DNA from: Arenimonas sp. | Lineage (GTDB): Bacteria > Pseudomonadota > Alphaproteobacteria > Rhizobiales > Rhizobiaceae | NCBI GenBank assembly: GCA_019459145.1 | Contig: JAIBEK010000028.1 | Coordinates: 62,001 to 126,000, forward strand | Direction: 5' to 3' | Length of the DNA stretch: 64,000 nucleotides | In this document: in pieces, positions 43,546-51,622 of the stretch | Position numbering within the stretch: the first letter of the stretch is position 1 | How the letters are laid out: each line of letters starts with the position of its first letter | Notes under the pieces: generated by a model | Told to the model about the DNA's origin: nothing | Databases searched by the model: none | Seen by the model: only the letters and a program-made list of their open reading frames with translations | Position numbers and translations under genes: made by a program

Positions 43546-43988
43546 CCGAGCCGCTGATTCCTTATTCCACCACCCTTCATGTGCGCGATACGTGCCTCTG
43601 CCTGCATGCCCAGCGGGCCGCGCGCGCGTTAGCGCGCCGCTTCGATACGGCGCTGAGGGCGCTCGGGATGACCAATGGGCAATTCTCTCTGATGATGGCG
43701 CTCAATCGCCCGGAGCCGCCGCCGATGGGGCCGGTCGCGCATCTGCTCGCCATGGACCGCACGACGCTGACGGCGGCGCTGAAGCCGCTCGAGCGTCGCG
43801 GCTGGGTGTCGATCGAGACCGATCCGAAGGACCGGCGCGGCAAGCGACTGCGGCTGACCGCCGACGGCGCCGCCGTGCTCTCGGCCGCCGTACCGATCTG
43901 GCGCGAGACCCATGCGGCGGTCGAGTCCGAGCTTTCGTCGGGCGACCCGGACGGATTGCGACGGGATCTGCTGGAAATCGGGCGATGA
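43539..43988 (+). CDS. MarR-family regulator
   Basis: A 149-residue winged-helix regulator. The recognition region is LAMDRTTLTAALKPLERRGWVSIE and the wing contains DPKDRRGKRLRLT. Three cysteine/histidine residues near the start (VRDTCLCLHAQRAARAL) may sense an oxidant or electrophile. The start at 43539 lies inside the palindromic operator and has no clear ribosome site. It is divergent from the DUF899 group. Target control is inferred. Confidence 0.85.
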   Translation: MSTEPLIPYSTTLHVRDTCLCLHAQRAARALARRFDTALRALGMTNGQFSLMMALNRPEPPPMGPVAHLLAMDRTTLTAALKPLERRGWVSIETDPKDRRGKRLRLTADGAAVLSAAVPIWRETHAAVESELSSGDPDGLRRDLLEIGR

Positions 43989-43989
43989 T

Positions 43990-44140
43990 CTTGCCACCTC
44001 CCCCTTGAGGGGGGAGGTTGACGCGAAGCGGCGGGTGAGGGTGACTTTTGCCCGCCGGGAAACACCCCGCCCCGGACCTTCGGCCCGACCCTCCCCCTCA
44101 AGGGGGGGGGTGCTGCCCCTTATCCGCCGCAAGTCCTGAC
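43990..44140. repeat. Palindromic repeat block (CTCCCCCTTGAGGGGGGAG type)
   Basis: It begins CCTCCCCCTTGAGGGGGGAGG and ends in the inverted CTCCCCCTCAAGGGGGG. Between them are a GCGAAGCGGCGGGTGAGGGTGAC segment and GC-rich arms. It is non-coding. Confidence 0.65.
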
Positions 44141-44159
44141 AACATCCGGACGCATACGC

Positions 44160-44234
44160 AGCCCCTCATCCGCCTGCGGCACCTTCTCCCGTTCTGACGG
44201 GGAGAGGGTGAGGGTGAGGGTGAGGGTGAGGGGT
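44160..44234. repeat. RIME-like repeat ending in a hexanucleotide tandem
   Basis: CCCCTCATCCGCCTGCGGCA, a CTTCTCCC ... GGGGAGA hairpin, then about five AGGGTG units in tandem (44204-44231). The tandem is an expansion of the normal single GGGTGAGG arm. Confidence 0.75.
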
Positions 44235-44267
44235 AGAAGCACGACGATTGCGGCAGGGGAACAGCCG

Positions 44268-45029
44268 TCACCCGAATCTTCCCTTCAACCGTTCATCCCC
44301 CACAAAATCCGCGATCGCGAAGCCGACCAGGCGGCGGGGGAAGTCGCAGAGGGCCTGGACGCCGGAGGACGAGAGGCGGATGCGCCAGGTCTGGCGTTCG
44401 ACCGGCTCGCGGGCGGCAAAGCCTTTCGCCGTCAGAAGCGCGATGTTCTTAGCCCCCTTCGGATCGCGGACCGAGCGGTAGAGGATGGCTTCGATCCCGC
44501 CGGCCCGCGCCGTGTCGGCGAGCGTCTGGCAGGCGGTGTAGTCGGCGGGCCCGGTCCAGGCCGCCTCGTCTCTCACCAAGGGCGGCAGGGTCAGATCGAT
44601 GGCGCGGTGGGTAGCGATCCGGGCGGAAAAGGCGGTGTAGTCGCTGGCATTGGCCGGCAGCGGCGTTGCGGGCGATTCGGCGTAAAACAGCAGGCGGTAG
44701 AAGGCCATTTCGGCGAGCGCCGTATCGACGCTTTCCGCCGCGTAATAGACACCGAGCGTGCGGCCGGCCCGACGAAAGCGCGAACCGTGCGGATAGACAC
44801 CACCGTAGCGGAACGGGGTCGCCAGAAGGTAGTCAAGACCGGCGCATTCAGGCGGAAAGGCCGGCTTGGTCTCCTCCAGAAGGCTTTCGAGCAAGGTTTG
44901 CTCCTCGACGCTGTCGACCAGTTTCATGGTCGAGACCTGATGCTGCGCCTCGACCAGCCGCCAGAAGGCGCCGGCGATGGCGCGGGCTTCAGACGAGAGC
45001 GCGGCGGGCGTCCAGATAGGCCAGGACAT
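44268..45029 (-). CDS. RES-domain toxin
   Basis: A 253-residue RES-domain protein. The Arg, Glu and Ser of the family pattern are seen: FRYGGVYPHGSRF (Arg/Tyr), GVYYAAESVDTALAE (Tyr/Glu), and Ser in the ILYRSVRDP element. RES toxins degrade or ADP-ribosylate with NAD+. It is transcribed after, and overlapping, its Xre-MbcA-like antitoxin (overlap about 41 bases with the start at 45029). Confidence 0.9.
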   Translation of the reverse strand: MSWPIWTPAALSSEARAIAGAFWRLVEAQHQVSTMKLVDSVEEQTLLESLLEETKPAFPPECAGLDYLLATPFRYGGVYPHGSRFRRAGRTLGVYYAAESVDTALAEMAFYRLLFYAESPATPLPANASDYTAFSARIATHRAIDLTLPPLVRDEAAWTGPADYTACQTLADTARAGGIEAILYRSVRDPKGAKNIALLTAKGFAAREPVERQTWRIRLSSSGVQALCDFPRRLVGFAIADFVGDERLKGRFG

Positions 45030-45375
45030 CGACGAGACCCGATACGGTTGCAATCTTGATGAGGGGCGCGCCGCCGAGCACGGTGTTTTCGGCCTTCAGC
45101 CAGGCGCGTGCGACGGCCTCGTCGCCGCCGGTGATCGCATCCAGCGAGCGGAACAGCCGGATGAACAGCAGCGACAGCTCGAACGGCTTGGTGCCGCGTT
45201 CGAGACGGAAATCCAGCCGCTTCATCCGCGATATGCTGGCTTCCGATACGCCGATCACGGCCGACAGCTGGCGCGCCGACAATCCCAGCCGATCGGCGGC
45301 GGCGATCACCGCCTTGGTGACGGTCACGGCTTCCGAGACGGGCGGTTTTTCGTACTCGAGCGGTTGATGGAGCAT
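44989..45375 (-). CDS. Xre/MbcA/ParS-type antitoxin of the RES module
   Basis: A 128-residue antitoxin: an N-terminal Xre-like helix-turn-helix (LGLSARQLSAVIGVSEASISRMKRL) and a C-terminal toxin-binding domain of the DUF2384 (MbcA/ParS) type, ending NTVLGGAPLIKIATVSGLVDVLAYLDAR. It neutralises the RES toxin and binds its own promoter. AAAGGA lies upstream. The dyad at 45378-45407 is a good autoregulatory site. Confidence 0.92.
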   Translation of the reverse strand: MLHQPLEYEKPPVSEAVTVTKAVIAAADRLGLSARQLSAVIGVSEASISRMKRLDFRLERGTKPFELSLLFIRLFRSLDAITGGDEAVARAWLKAENTVLGGAPLIKIATVSGLVDVLAYLDARRALV

Positions 45376-45377
45376 GA

Positions 45378-45407
45378 CACTATCCTTTCTCTGGAAAGAA
45401 TGTAGTG
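45378..45407. promoter_or_regulatory. Dyad at the RES-Xre promoter
   Basis: Inverted arms CACTATCCTTTC and GAAAGAATGTAGTG around CTG, three bases before the antitoxin start, overlapping its ribosome site. It is a likely operator for the Xre antitoxin. Confidence 0.6.
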
Positions 45408-45464
45408 CATTTTTGTCCTTAGATGAAGAGGGGCCGTAAATTTAGGTCGCGGAGATTTGTTCCG

Positions 45465-45582
45465 CCCCTCATCCGCCTGCCGGCACCTTCTCCCCGCAGG
45501 CGGGGAGAAGGACCGTGCTGCACCGCCGTGGCCGTCCCCTCTCCCCGATTACGGGGAGAGGGTCAGGGTGAGGGGCAAAGGT
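45465..45582. repeat. Composite RIME-like repeat
   Basis: CCCCTCATCCGCCTGCCGGC, hairpin CTTCTCCCCGC..GCGGGGAGAAG, then GTCCCCTCTCCCCGATTACGGGGAGAGGGTCAGGGTGAGGGG. It has the same two-hairpin order as the block at 60077-60232. The rest of the 457-base gap to the Ohr gene holds this block, a terminator and a heptamer tandem; no gene is seen. Confidence 0.8.
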
Positions 45583-45705
45583 CGGCGGAACGCGAGCGGC
45601 TGATGGTGAGCGACAATTCCGCCCGCCCTCGCCCTTCGAGGGTCGCTGACGCTCCCGCCTCAGGGTGAGGGCTCACCATTCCCCTGAACACGGCTCAACA
45701 TAAGG

Positions 45706-45731
45706 AAAAAGGCCGGCGCGGGGCCGGCCTT
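45706..45731 (-). terminator. Rho-independent terminator of ohr
   Basis: On the minus strand, GGCCGGC / GCCGGCC around a short GC loop followed by TTTTT. It lies 100 bases behind the Ohr gene. Confidence 0.8.
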
Positions 45732-45785
45732 CAGGCGGTGGATCTATTTGGAGATGCAAGGAAGGCGATGAAGCCGGGCGGCAAA

Positions 45786-45822
<37 letters not shown>

Positions 45823-45832
45823 TCCCCTCCCC

Positions 45833-46255
45833 TCAGGCAACCGAGACCGGAACCTCGGTCGAGGTGCGCATGGCGTGGCTGTAGGGGCAGACGATGTGGG
45901 CGGCGGCGACCAGTTTTTCGGCCAGTTCGCGCTCGATGCCCGGAAGTTCGGCGGAGATCGCCACCTCGATGCCGAAACCGGTGCCGTCGTCGCGCGGGCC
46001 GATGCCGACGCGGGTGGTGATCCTGGCGTCGTCGGGGATCTTCACCTTTTCCTTAGCGGCGACGAATTTCAGCGCGCCGAGGAAGCAGGCGGAATAGCCG
46101 GCGGCGAACATCTGCTCGGGATTGGTGCCGGTGGCGCCGTCGCCGCCGAGTTCCTTCGGAACGGTCAGGGTCACGTCGAGGACACCATTGTCGGAAACGG
46201 CGCGGCCGGCGCGGCCACCGGTTGCGGATGCCTGGGCGGTGTAGAGGATTGCCAT
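45833..46255 (-). CDS. ohr: Organic hydroperoxide resistance protein
   Basis: A 140-residue Ohr/OsmC-family peroxidase. The reactive cysteines are in GYSACFLGAL and AHIVCPYSHAMR. It reduces organic hydroperoxides, using lipoylated partners for regeneration. AAGGAG precedes the ATG. It is divergent from OhrR with a 17-base palindrome between the genes. Its transcript ends in the terminator at 45706-45731. Confidence 0.95.
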   Translation of the reverse strand: MAILYTAQASATGGRAGRAVSDNGVLDVTLTVPKELGGDGATGTNPEQMFAAGYSACFLGALKFVAAKEKVKIPDDARITTRVGIGPRDDGTGFGIEVAISAELPGIERELAEKLVAAAHIVCPYSHAMRTSTEVPVSVA

Positions 46256-46297
46256 GGAGATGCTCCTTGTTTCGGGTTGGGACGGATTCTATATAAT

Positions 46298-46314
46298 GCA
46301 CAATTCAATTGTGC
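46298..46314. promoter_or_regulatory. OhrR operator
   Basis: A perfect 17-base palindrome GCACAATTCAATTGTGC, with a second, imperfect ACAATT/AATTG pair just beyond (to about 46335). It matches the AT-rich ACAATT-AATTGT inverted sites known for OhrR. It lies in the shared ohr/ohrR control region. Confidence 0.85.
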
Positions 46315-46400
46315 GCAATTGAATTTTTGCACATTGCCCCGGAGACGAGAATTGGCGACAGTCGGCACGGGGAATTCAAGAAGGAGCTTCGACGTCGGAC

Positions 46401-46850
46401 ATGAGTGATGCGGATGCGGAAAAGGAAGTAACGCTCGACCGCCAGCTGTGCTTTGCGCTCTATGGCGCGGCGCATGCGTTCAATCGCGCCTACAAGCCTC
46501 TGCTGGAGCCGCTCGGCCTGACCTATCCGCAATATCTGGTGATGATGGCGCTGTGGGAGGAGGACGGCCAGCAGGTCAAAGCGATCGGCGAGAGGCTAGG
46601 GCTCGATTCGGGCACCCTGTCGCCGCTGTTGAAGCGGCTGGAACAGACCGGCTATGTCGAGCGCCGGCGCGACACCGCCGACGAGCGTCAGGTCTTCGTC
46701 ACGCTGACCGAGCCCGGCCGGGCGATGAAATGTCATGCGGCCAAGATCATGCGGGCGATCGGCGAGCAGACCGGTTGCACCATGAGTGAACTCGGCACGC
46801 TGCGCGACAGTCTCCAGCGCTTGAAGAAACGGCTGGTCGAACTGGAATAG
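46401..46850 (+). CDS. ohrR: OhrR, MarR-family organic hydroperoxide sensor
   Basis: A 149-residue MarR regulator. The peroxide-sensing Cys near residue 16 is in LDRQLCFALYGA; the wing region is DERQVFVTLTEPG. It represses ohr until the cysteine is oxidised by an organic hydroperoxide. It is divergent from ohr with the operator between. It has two further cysteines (MKCHAAK, QTGCTMSE), suggesting a two-cysteine type sensor. Confidence 0.93.
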   Translation: MSDADAEKEVTLDRQLCFALYGAAHAFNRAYKPLLEPLGLTYPQYLVMMALWEEDGQQVKAIGERLGLDSGTLSPLLKRLEQTGYVERRRDTADERQVFVTLTEPGRAMKCHAAKIMRAIGEQTGCTMSELGTLRDSLQRLKKRLVELE

Positions 46851-46869
46851 GGGCGACCGGCCGCCGCAT

Positions 46870-46906
46870 CGCAGGTTCCCTCCTCCCCAACGGGGAGAAG
46901 GTGGCA
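46870..46906. repeat. Fragment of the RIME-like repeat
   Basis: GGTTCCCTCCTCCCCAACGG followed by GGAGAAGGTGGCATTC, a degenerate member of the intergenic family, between convergent genes. Confidence 0.5.
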
Positions 46907-46939
46907 TTCAGACCGGCACGGGGCGCGACGGCGCCCGCC

Positions 46940-47665
46940 TTACTGCCAGACGAGCACCCTGGCCTTGTTGGGCACGCGCTCGTAAAGGTCGATGACGTCC
47001 TGGTTGAGCAGGCGCACGCAGCCCGACGACACCGCCTTGCCGATCGACTGCCATTCCGGCGAACCGTGCAGGCGATAGAGCGTGTCCTCGCCGTTCTGGA
47101 AGATGTAGAGGGCGCGCGCGCCGAGCGGATTGTCGAGGCCCGGCGGCATGCCGCCATTGTCGGCGGAATACTTGGCCAGTTCCGGCTTGCGGGAAATCAT
47201 CTCGTCCGGCGGGGTCCATTTCGGCCATTTCTGCCGCCACTGGATGACGCCGGTGCCCTGCCAGGCAAAACCCTCGCGACCGATGCCGACACCGTAGCGC
47301 ATGGCGGTGCCGCCCGATTCGACCAGATAGAGGAAGCGCGACGGCGTATCGACGACGATGGTGCCGGGCGGCTGGCCGGTCGGGTCGACGACCCGCTGGC
47401 GATAGAAGCGCGGATCGATCTTGCGATAGGGCACGGCCGGAATGACATAGCCGCCGTCATAGATCTCGCCGTACATGGCGTCGAGCTCGGCCGAGCCGGC
47501 GGCCATCGGGCGCTCAAGCCGGCTCTGGCCGTCGCGATAGGTGATGGTGGTGGCGACTGGGCCGCCGACCGGCCTGGACGAGGCGCAACCGGCCAGCAGG
47601 CTGGCGGCGCCGACAGCCGACAGGGAAAGGAAGGTGCGGCGCGAAAACTGATCGGATGAAGGCAT
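46940..47665 (-). CDS. L,D-transpeptidase lipoprotein
   Basis: A 241-residue YkuD-domain enzyme that makes 3-3 peptidoglycan cross-links or attaches proteins to the wall. The N-terminus carries a lipobox (SLLAGC) in a twin-Arg-like signal (FSRRTFLSLSAVG). The catalytic site is HGSPEWQSIGKAVSSGCVRL, with Cys in SSGC. Its neighbour (47851-48684) is a paralogue, so this is a tandem pair; two lipidated copies suggest division of labour. The start at 47665 is set by the signal peptide. Confidence 0.92.
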   Translation of the reverse strand: MPSSDQFSRRTFLSLSAVGAASLLAGCASSRPVGGPVATTITYRDGQSRLERPMAAGSAELDAMYGEIYDGGYVIPAVPYRKIDPRFYRQRVVDPTGQPPGTIVVDTPSRFLYLVESGGTAMRYGVGIGREGFAWQGTGVIQWRQKWPKWTPPDEMISRKPELAKYSADNGGMPPGLDNPLGARALYIFQNGEDTLYRLHGSPEWQSIGKAVSSGCVRLLNQDVIDLYERVPNKARVLVWQ

Positions 47666-47850
47666 GGACGAGGAAGCTTCCTGTGAACGACACGGCAAGA
47701 GGACGCAGCTAAAATCCCGAGGATCAGCTTTGTTCCCGATTTTTGCGCAATGCAACAGGAAAGCGCCCGACATGCAACCGCCAGGCCGGGTCAACTCTTT
47801 GCGAGGCTGCGGTTTTGCGACAGCGCGTGGCAAGCCGTCTACAGTTCGTC

Positions 47851-48684
47851 TCAGATCACCACGATCTGCGCCTTGGCGCCGACGCGGTCATAGAGGTCGA
47901 TGACGTCCTGGTTGAACATGCGCACGCAGCCGGACGAGGTCGCCTTGCCGACCGACTGCCAGTCGGGCGTGCCGTGAACGCGGTAGAGCGTGTCCTTGCC
48001 GTCCTGAAAGATATAGAGCGCGCGGGCGCCGAGCGGATTGTTGAGGCCGGCCTCCAGGCCGCCTTCGGAAGCCGAAACGCTGCGCAGGTCCGGCTGGCGC
48101 GCCACCATCTCGTCGGATGGCGTCCAGCGCGGCCATTTCTGCTTCATCTGGATCGTGCCGCGGCCGGACCAGGCAAAGCCGTCACGGCCGATGCCGACGC
48201 CGTAGCGGATCGCCTTGCCACCGGCCTGGACGAGATAGAGATAGCGCGCCTTGGTATCGACGACGATGGTGCCGGGGGCCTCGTTGGTCGAATAGGTGAT
48301 TTCCTGGCGCAGCTGCGCGCGATCCACCCGGTCGAGCGGGATGGCCGGCAGGGTGTGGCCGTCATCGCGGATCACGCCATACATGACGCGGTGCAGGGGA
48401 TTGCTGACCGGCAGGCCGTAGGTCTGGTGGAACTGGGTGGTGTAGAGCTGGCGCTTTTGCGGCACCGGCTGCGGATCGGCGGGCTGGACGCGGGCCGGAT
48501 CGTAATAGACCGGCGCCACCTCGTCCTGGAAGACGTCGATGTTCATGCGACTGGTATCGGTGACGAACAGGCAGCCGGACAGGACCGACAGGAGCGCCGT
48601 GCCGGACAGGAGGCCGATCAGGCGACGCGCCGGCGCACCGGCGCTGGCCGAAAGGAACCGCTTGGAAGATTGCTTGGACAACAT
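47851..48684 (-). CDS. L,D-transpeptidase lipoprotein (paralogue)
   Basis: A 277-residue paralogue of the neighbouring enzyme. The lipobox is SVLSGC near residue 38, with a longer N-terminal region than its partner. The YkuD active site is HGTPDWQSVGKATSSGCVRM. The N-terminal linker (VAPVYYDPARVQPADPQPVPQ) is proline-rich, suited to spanning the periplasm. The two genes share strand and orientation with 185 bases between. Whether they are co-transcribed is unclear. Confidence 0.92.
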   Translation of the reverse strand: MLSKQSSKRFLSASAGAPARRLIGLLSGTALLSVLSGCLFVTDTSRMNIDVFQDEVAPVYYDPARVQPADPQPVPQKRQLYTTQFHQTYGLPVSNPLHRVMYGVIRDDGHTLPAIPLDRVDRAQLRQEITYSTNEAPGTIVVDTKARYLYLVQAGGKAIRYGVGIGRDGFAWSGRGTIQMKQKWPRWTPSDEMVARQPDLRSVSASEGGLEAGLNNPLGARALYIFQDGKDTLYRVHGTPDWQSVGKATSSGCVRMFNQDVIDLYDRVGAKAQIVVI

Positions 48685-48781
48685 CGTTCACCGCTTCATG
48701 CCGAGATATTGGCGGCACTCTGGCAAACGCGGCTGGCGCGAAGCTGTCGTGAAGCATTCGCGCCGGCCCTCTCTCTCCGTC

Positions 48782-50356
48782 CTACCTCCCCTTTCCCGCG
48801 AGTGGCAGGCGCACGTTCTTCAGCATCAGCGCGGCGACGAGACCGATTGAAACGATGCCCGAGGCCGTGAGGAAGAGCGGGTAGAAGGCGCCCGCATAGG
48901 CTTCGGCGACTGCGGTGCGGCTCGCTTCCGGCAGGCCTGCCAGCATCTGCGGCGTGAGTTGCTGGAAGTCGGCAACGCCGGGGATCTGGTTGGTCAGATG
49001 CGACAGGCCGGAGCCGATGATCGCGCCATAGATCGAGATGGCGATCGCCGCGCCGGACATGCGGGCAAGCGTCACCGTGCCGGTGGCGGCCCCGACATCG
49101 TCACGCGAGGCGGCGTTCTGTACGCCGAGCACCGGAACCTGCTGGCCGATGCCGATGCCGATGCCGTGCAGCAGCATGACGGCGGCGATGAGGGCCACGG
49201 AGGTGCCGGCGTGCATCTGGCTGAAGAAGGCCAGACTGACGACGCCGAGCGCCGTGGAGGCGACCGAAAAGGGCTTGTAGAGGCCGCTCTTCGAAATCCG
49301 CCGGCCGGCCCACAGCGAGCCCGCGGCAATGCCGCCGGTCATGGCGATGAACAGCAGGCCGGCATGGGTCGGGCTAAGGCCCGTTGTGGTCTGCAGGAAC
49401 AGCGCAACATAGTTGACCGAGCCGATGCCGATGGCGCCCGACACCAGCGAGACGACGAGCAGGAGATTGATCGTCCGGTTGGAAAACAGCGAGAGCGGCA
49501 CGACCGGTTCGGCGACCCGCCGCTCGACGGCAATCCAGCCGAGGGCACAGGCGAGGCCGAAGGCGATCACGGCGAGGCTTTGCGTGGCGACAAGCGAGCC
49601 GAAGATCTGCGCGCTGTCGGCCCACAGCACGACGCTGGCGACGGCGCCCGCCAGGAGGATCGCGCCGGCATAGTCGATCTTCGGACGGCGGTGCGGCTTG
49701 CGGTAGGGCAAGAGGACGGCAAGGCCCGCCAGCACCAGGATGCCGATCGGCAGGTTGACGAGAAAAATCGAGCGCCAGCCGAACAGGTCGCTCAGCGTGC
49801 CGCCCAAGACCGGGCCAATGGCGCCCGATGCCATCAGCGCGAGGCTGGAATAACTCTGGTAGCGCGCCCGTTCGCGGGCTTCGAACAGGTCGGCATTGAT
49901 CGAGAAGATCGACACCATGATGCCGCCACCGCCGAGCGCCTGGAGAACGCGCGCCGCGATCAGCGTATCCATGGAGACCGAAAGCCCGCAGACCAGCGAG
50001 CCGAGGGTGAAGATTGCGACCGCCGCCATGATCACGTATTTGCGGCCGAACAGGTCGCCGAGCTTGCCGTAGAGCGGCATGACGGCGCTGGAGGTCAAGA
50101 GATAGGCCGAACCGATCCAGCCGAAGCGTTCGAGTTGGCCGAACTCGCCGACGATGGTCGGCAGCGCGGTGGAGACGATCTGGTTGTCGAGCGTCGCCAT
50201 GAACAGCGCCGTCAGCAAGAGGACGAAGACGACGACACGCCGGCGCGGGTCGGCGACGAGCGAGACGAAGGGTGCCGGAGTCGGTGTCGGTGCCGGTGCC
50301 GGTGTTGGCGCGGGAACGGCGGGGGCGGCCGTCTGCGAAGACGATTTCATGTCCAT
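48782..50356 (-). CDS. MFS multidrug efflux transporter, DHA2 family
   Basis: A 524-residue 14-helix drug:H+ antiporter of the DHA2 (EmrB-like) type. Motif A is GKLGDLFGRKYV; motif C-like GAIGPVLGGTLSDLFGW is present. It starts with a proline/alanine/threonine tail (PAPTPAPAPTPTPAP) written by a hexanucleotide tandem. It is divergent from a MarR regulator (123 bases), the usual arrangement for inducible efflux. The substrate is unknown. Confidence 0.92.
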   Translation of the reverse strand: MDMKSSSQTAAPAVPAPTPAPAPTPTPAPFVSLVADPRRRVVVFVLLLTALFMATLDNQIVSTALPTIVGEFGQLERFGWIGSAYLLTSSAVMPLYGKLGDLFGRKYVIMAAVAIFTLGSLVCGLSVSMDTLIAARVLQALGGGGIMVSIFSINADLFEARERARYQSYSSLALMASGAIGPVLGGTLSDLFGWRSIFLVNLPIGILVLAGLAVLLPYRKPHRRPKIDYAGAILLAGAVASVVLWADSAQIFGSLVATQSLAVIAFGLACALGWIAVERRVAEPVVPLSLFSNRTINLLLVVSLVSGAIGIGSVNYVALFLQTTTGLSPTHAGLLFIAMTGGIAAGSLWAGRRISKSGLYKPFSVASTALGVVSLAFFSQMHAGTSVALIAAVMLLHGIGIGIGQQVPVLGVQNAASRDDVGAATGTVTLARMSGAAIAISIYGAIIGSGLSHLTNQIPGVADFQQLTPQMLAGLPEASRTAVAEAYAGAFYPLFLTASGIVSIGLVAALMLKNVRLPLAGKGR

Positions 50357-50479
50357 GGCGAGGGTCCAGGTTTGAAGTTCGTCAATTTATGTGCTCTTGG
50401 CATATATTTGTCAATCGCACTTACATGAGGATTGCACGAACATTGTTGGAAGGCAGGCGAACATCTGCTATCCAGAGTC

Positions 50480-51022
50480 ATGTCAAACGAAACGACACCA
50501 CCCTCCCCGCCCGGTGCCGGCCTCGCCGCCGACACCATTGCCCGCATCGGAAGCGCGATGGCGCGCATGCGGCTGATGATCGGCCGGCGTTTCATCGGCA
50601 ATCTGGTGATCAGCCGTGTCGGCGGCGGTATGGAGCTTTCACATCTCGATGTGGTGGGCACCGTCAGGCGCTTGCAGGCGACGCAGGAGGTCACCGTCGG
50701 GGCGATCGCCGAAGAGCTTCGGGTCGATCCGTCTCGATCGAGCCGCATCGTCGCCGATCTCGTGCGCCGGGGATTGCTGAAGCGGGAGGTTTCACAGGAG
50801 GACGCGCGCCGCGCCATCGTCATCATCACGCCGGTCGGCCACGACCTGCTGAAGAGGGCGGACGAGGTCAAGCGTGACACGATCCGCGAGATCGTCGCGG
50901 ACTGGCCCGCAGACGATGTCGAGCGCTTTGCCGAACTCTATGACCGCTTCATTGGCGGATATGAACGGCGCCGACAGCAGTTCGAGATGGAAGCGCAGGC
51001 CAGGACGGACGACGAGAAATAG
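50480..51022 (+). CDS. MarR-family regulator of the MFS pump
   Basis: A 180-residue winged-helix regulator. The recognition helix is AEELRVDPSRSSRIVADLVRRGLL and the wing is EDARRAIVIITPVG. The start at 50480 (MSNETTPP) gives a normal family length. It is divergent from the DHA2 transporter and probably represses it. No perfect dyad was found in the gap, though ATCGCAC and ATTGCAC segments recur near 50415 and 50434. Confidence 0.88.
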   Translation: MSNETTPPSPPGAGLAADTIARIGSAMARMRLMIGRRFIGNLVISRVGGGMELSHLDVVGTVRRLQATQEVTVGAIAEELRVDPSRSSRIVADLVRRGLLKREVSQEDARRAIVIITPVGHDLLKRADEVKRDTIREIVADWPADDVERFAELYDRFIGGYERRRQQFEMEAQARTDDEK

Positions 51023-51192
51023 CGGCGCTATAGGCTAAAGGAAAACGGCCAAGGCTATCGCGAAACCGTTGCGACCGGCCTCATCCGCTCAGGGACAAAG
51101 CCGGCCGTCGTCGCGCGCATCGAACCCCGATCCACCGGCATCGGTCCGCCCAAGGGACGCCGCCAGGCCCAGCGCGCGGTCCAACGACTGCG

Positions 51193-51399
51193 TCAGGCAG
51201 TCGCCGAAGGGGTCTTCATCGCGTTGTAGATCTTGCGACCGAGAATGGCCGAGACCGGCAGGGCGAGCACGCAGCCCGCAGCGAAGGCCCCGGCGATCTG
51301 CCAGGCCTCCATCATTCGCATGGCAAGGACGGCCGTGACGGCCGCGCCACCCATGGCACTGGCGACCAGAATATAAAGAACTGCGGTAAGACGAAGCAT
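51193..51399 (-). CDS. Small two-helix membrane protein
   Basis: A 68-residue protein with two hydrophobic segments (LTAVLYILVASAMGGAAVTAVLA and IAGAFAAGCVLALPVSAILG) and a basic tail. GGAGGG lies five bases before the ATG at 51399, which decides the start. No family is recognised. Confidence 0.6.
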   Translation of the reverse strand: MLRLTAVLYILVASAMGGAAVTAVLAMRMMEAWQIAGAFAAGCVLALPVSAILGRKIYNAMKTPSATA

Positions 51400-51622
51400 G
51401 AAGCCCTCCATCGATTTACTGTCTGGCATGAAGATTAGACCTTGCCGAAAGACGGGCATTGATCTGGCGCAAACTGTTCCGGACGGACGACCGATGGATG
51501 ATTTGTCGCAGCCGCGCTTGCCGTGCCCGGCGGTTTCGGCCAAGTTTCAACAAAGTTTCGGCCGTTGCGGCCGGGCAAGGATCGATCCGGCGCCGCGGGA
51601 CGATCGCCAACGGGGAGCGATG

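Noticed and set aside
44204..44231. AGGGTG repeats as a CRISPR-like or G4 promoter array
   Set aside because: The units are contiguous with no spacers, so it is not CRISPR. They are an expansion of one arm of a known intergenic repeat.
50282..50310. Hexanucleotide tandem in the MFS N-terminus as a phase-variation switch
   Set aside because: Six-base units keep the frame, so slippage would only change the length of the Pro/Ala/Thr tail, not switch the gene off.
48959..50428. Long plus-strand frame opposite the MFS pump
   Set aside because: Antisense to a protein with clear transporter motifs; no motif in the shadow.
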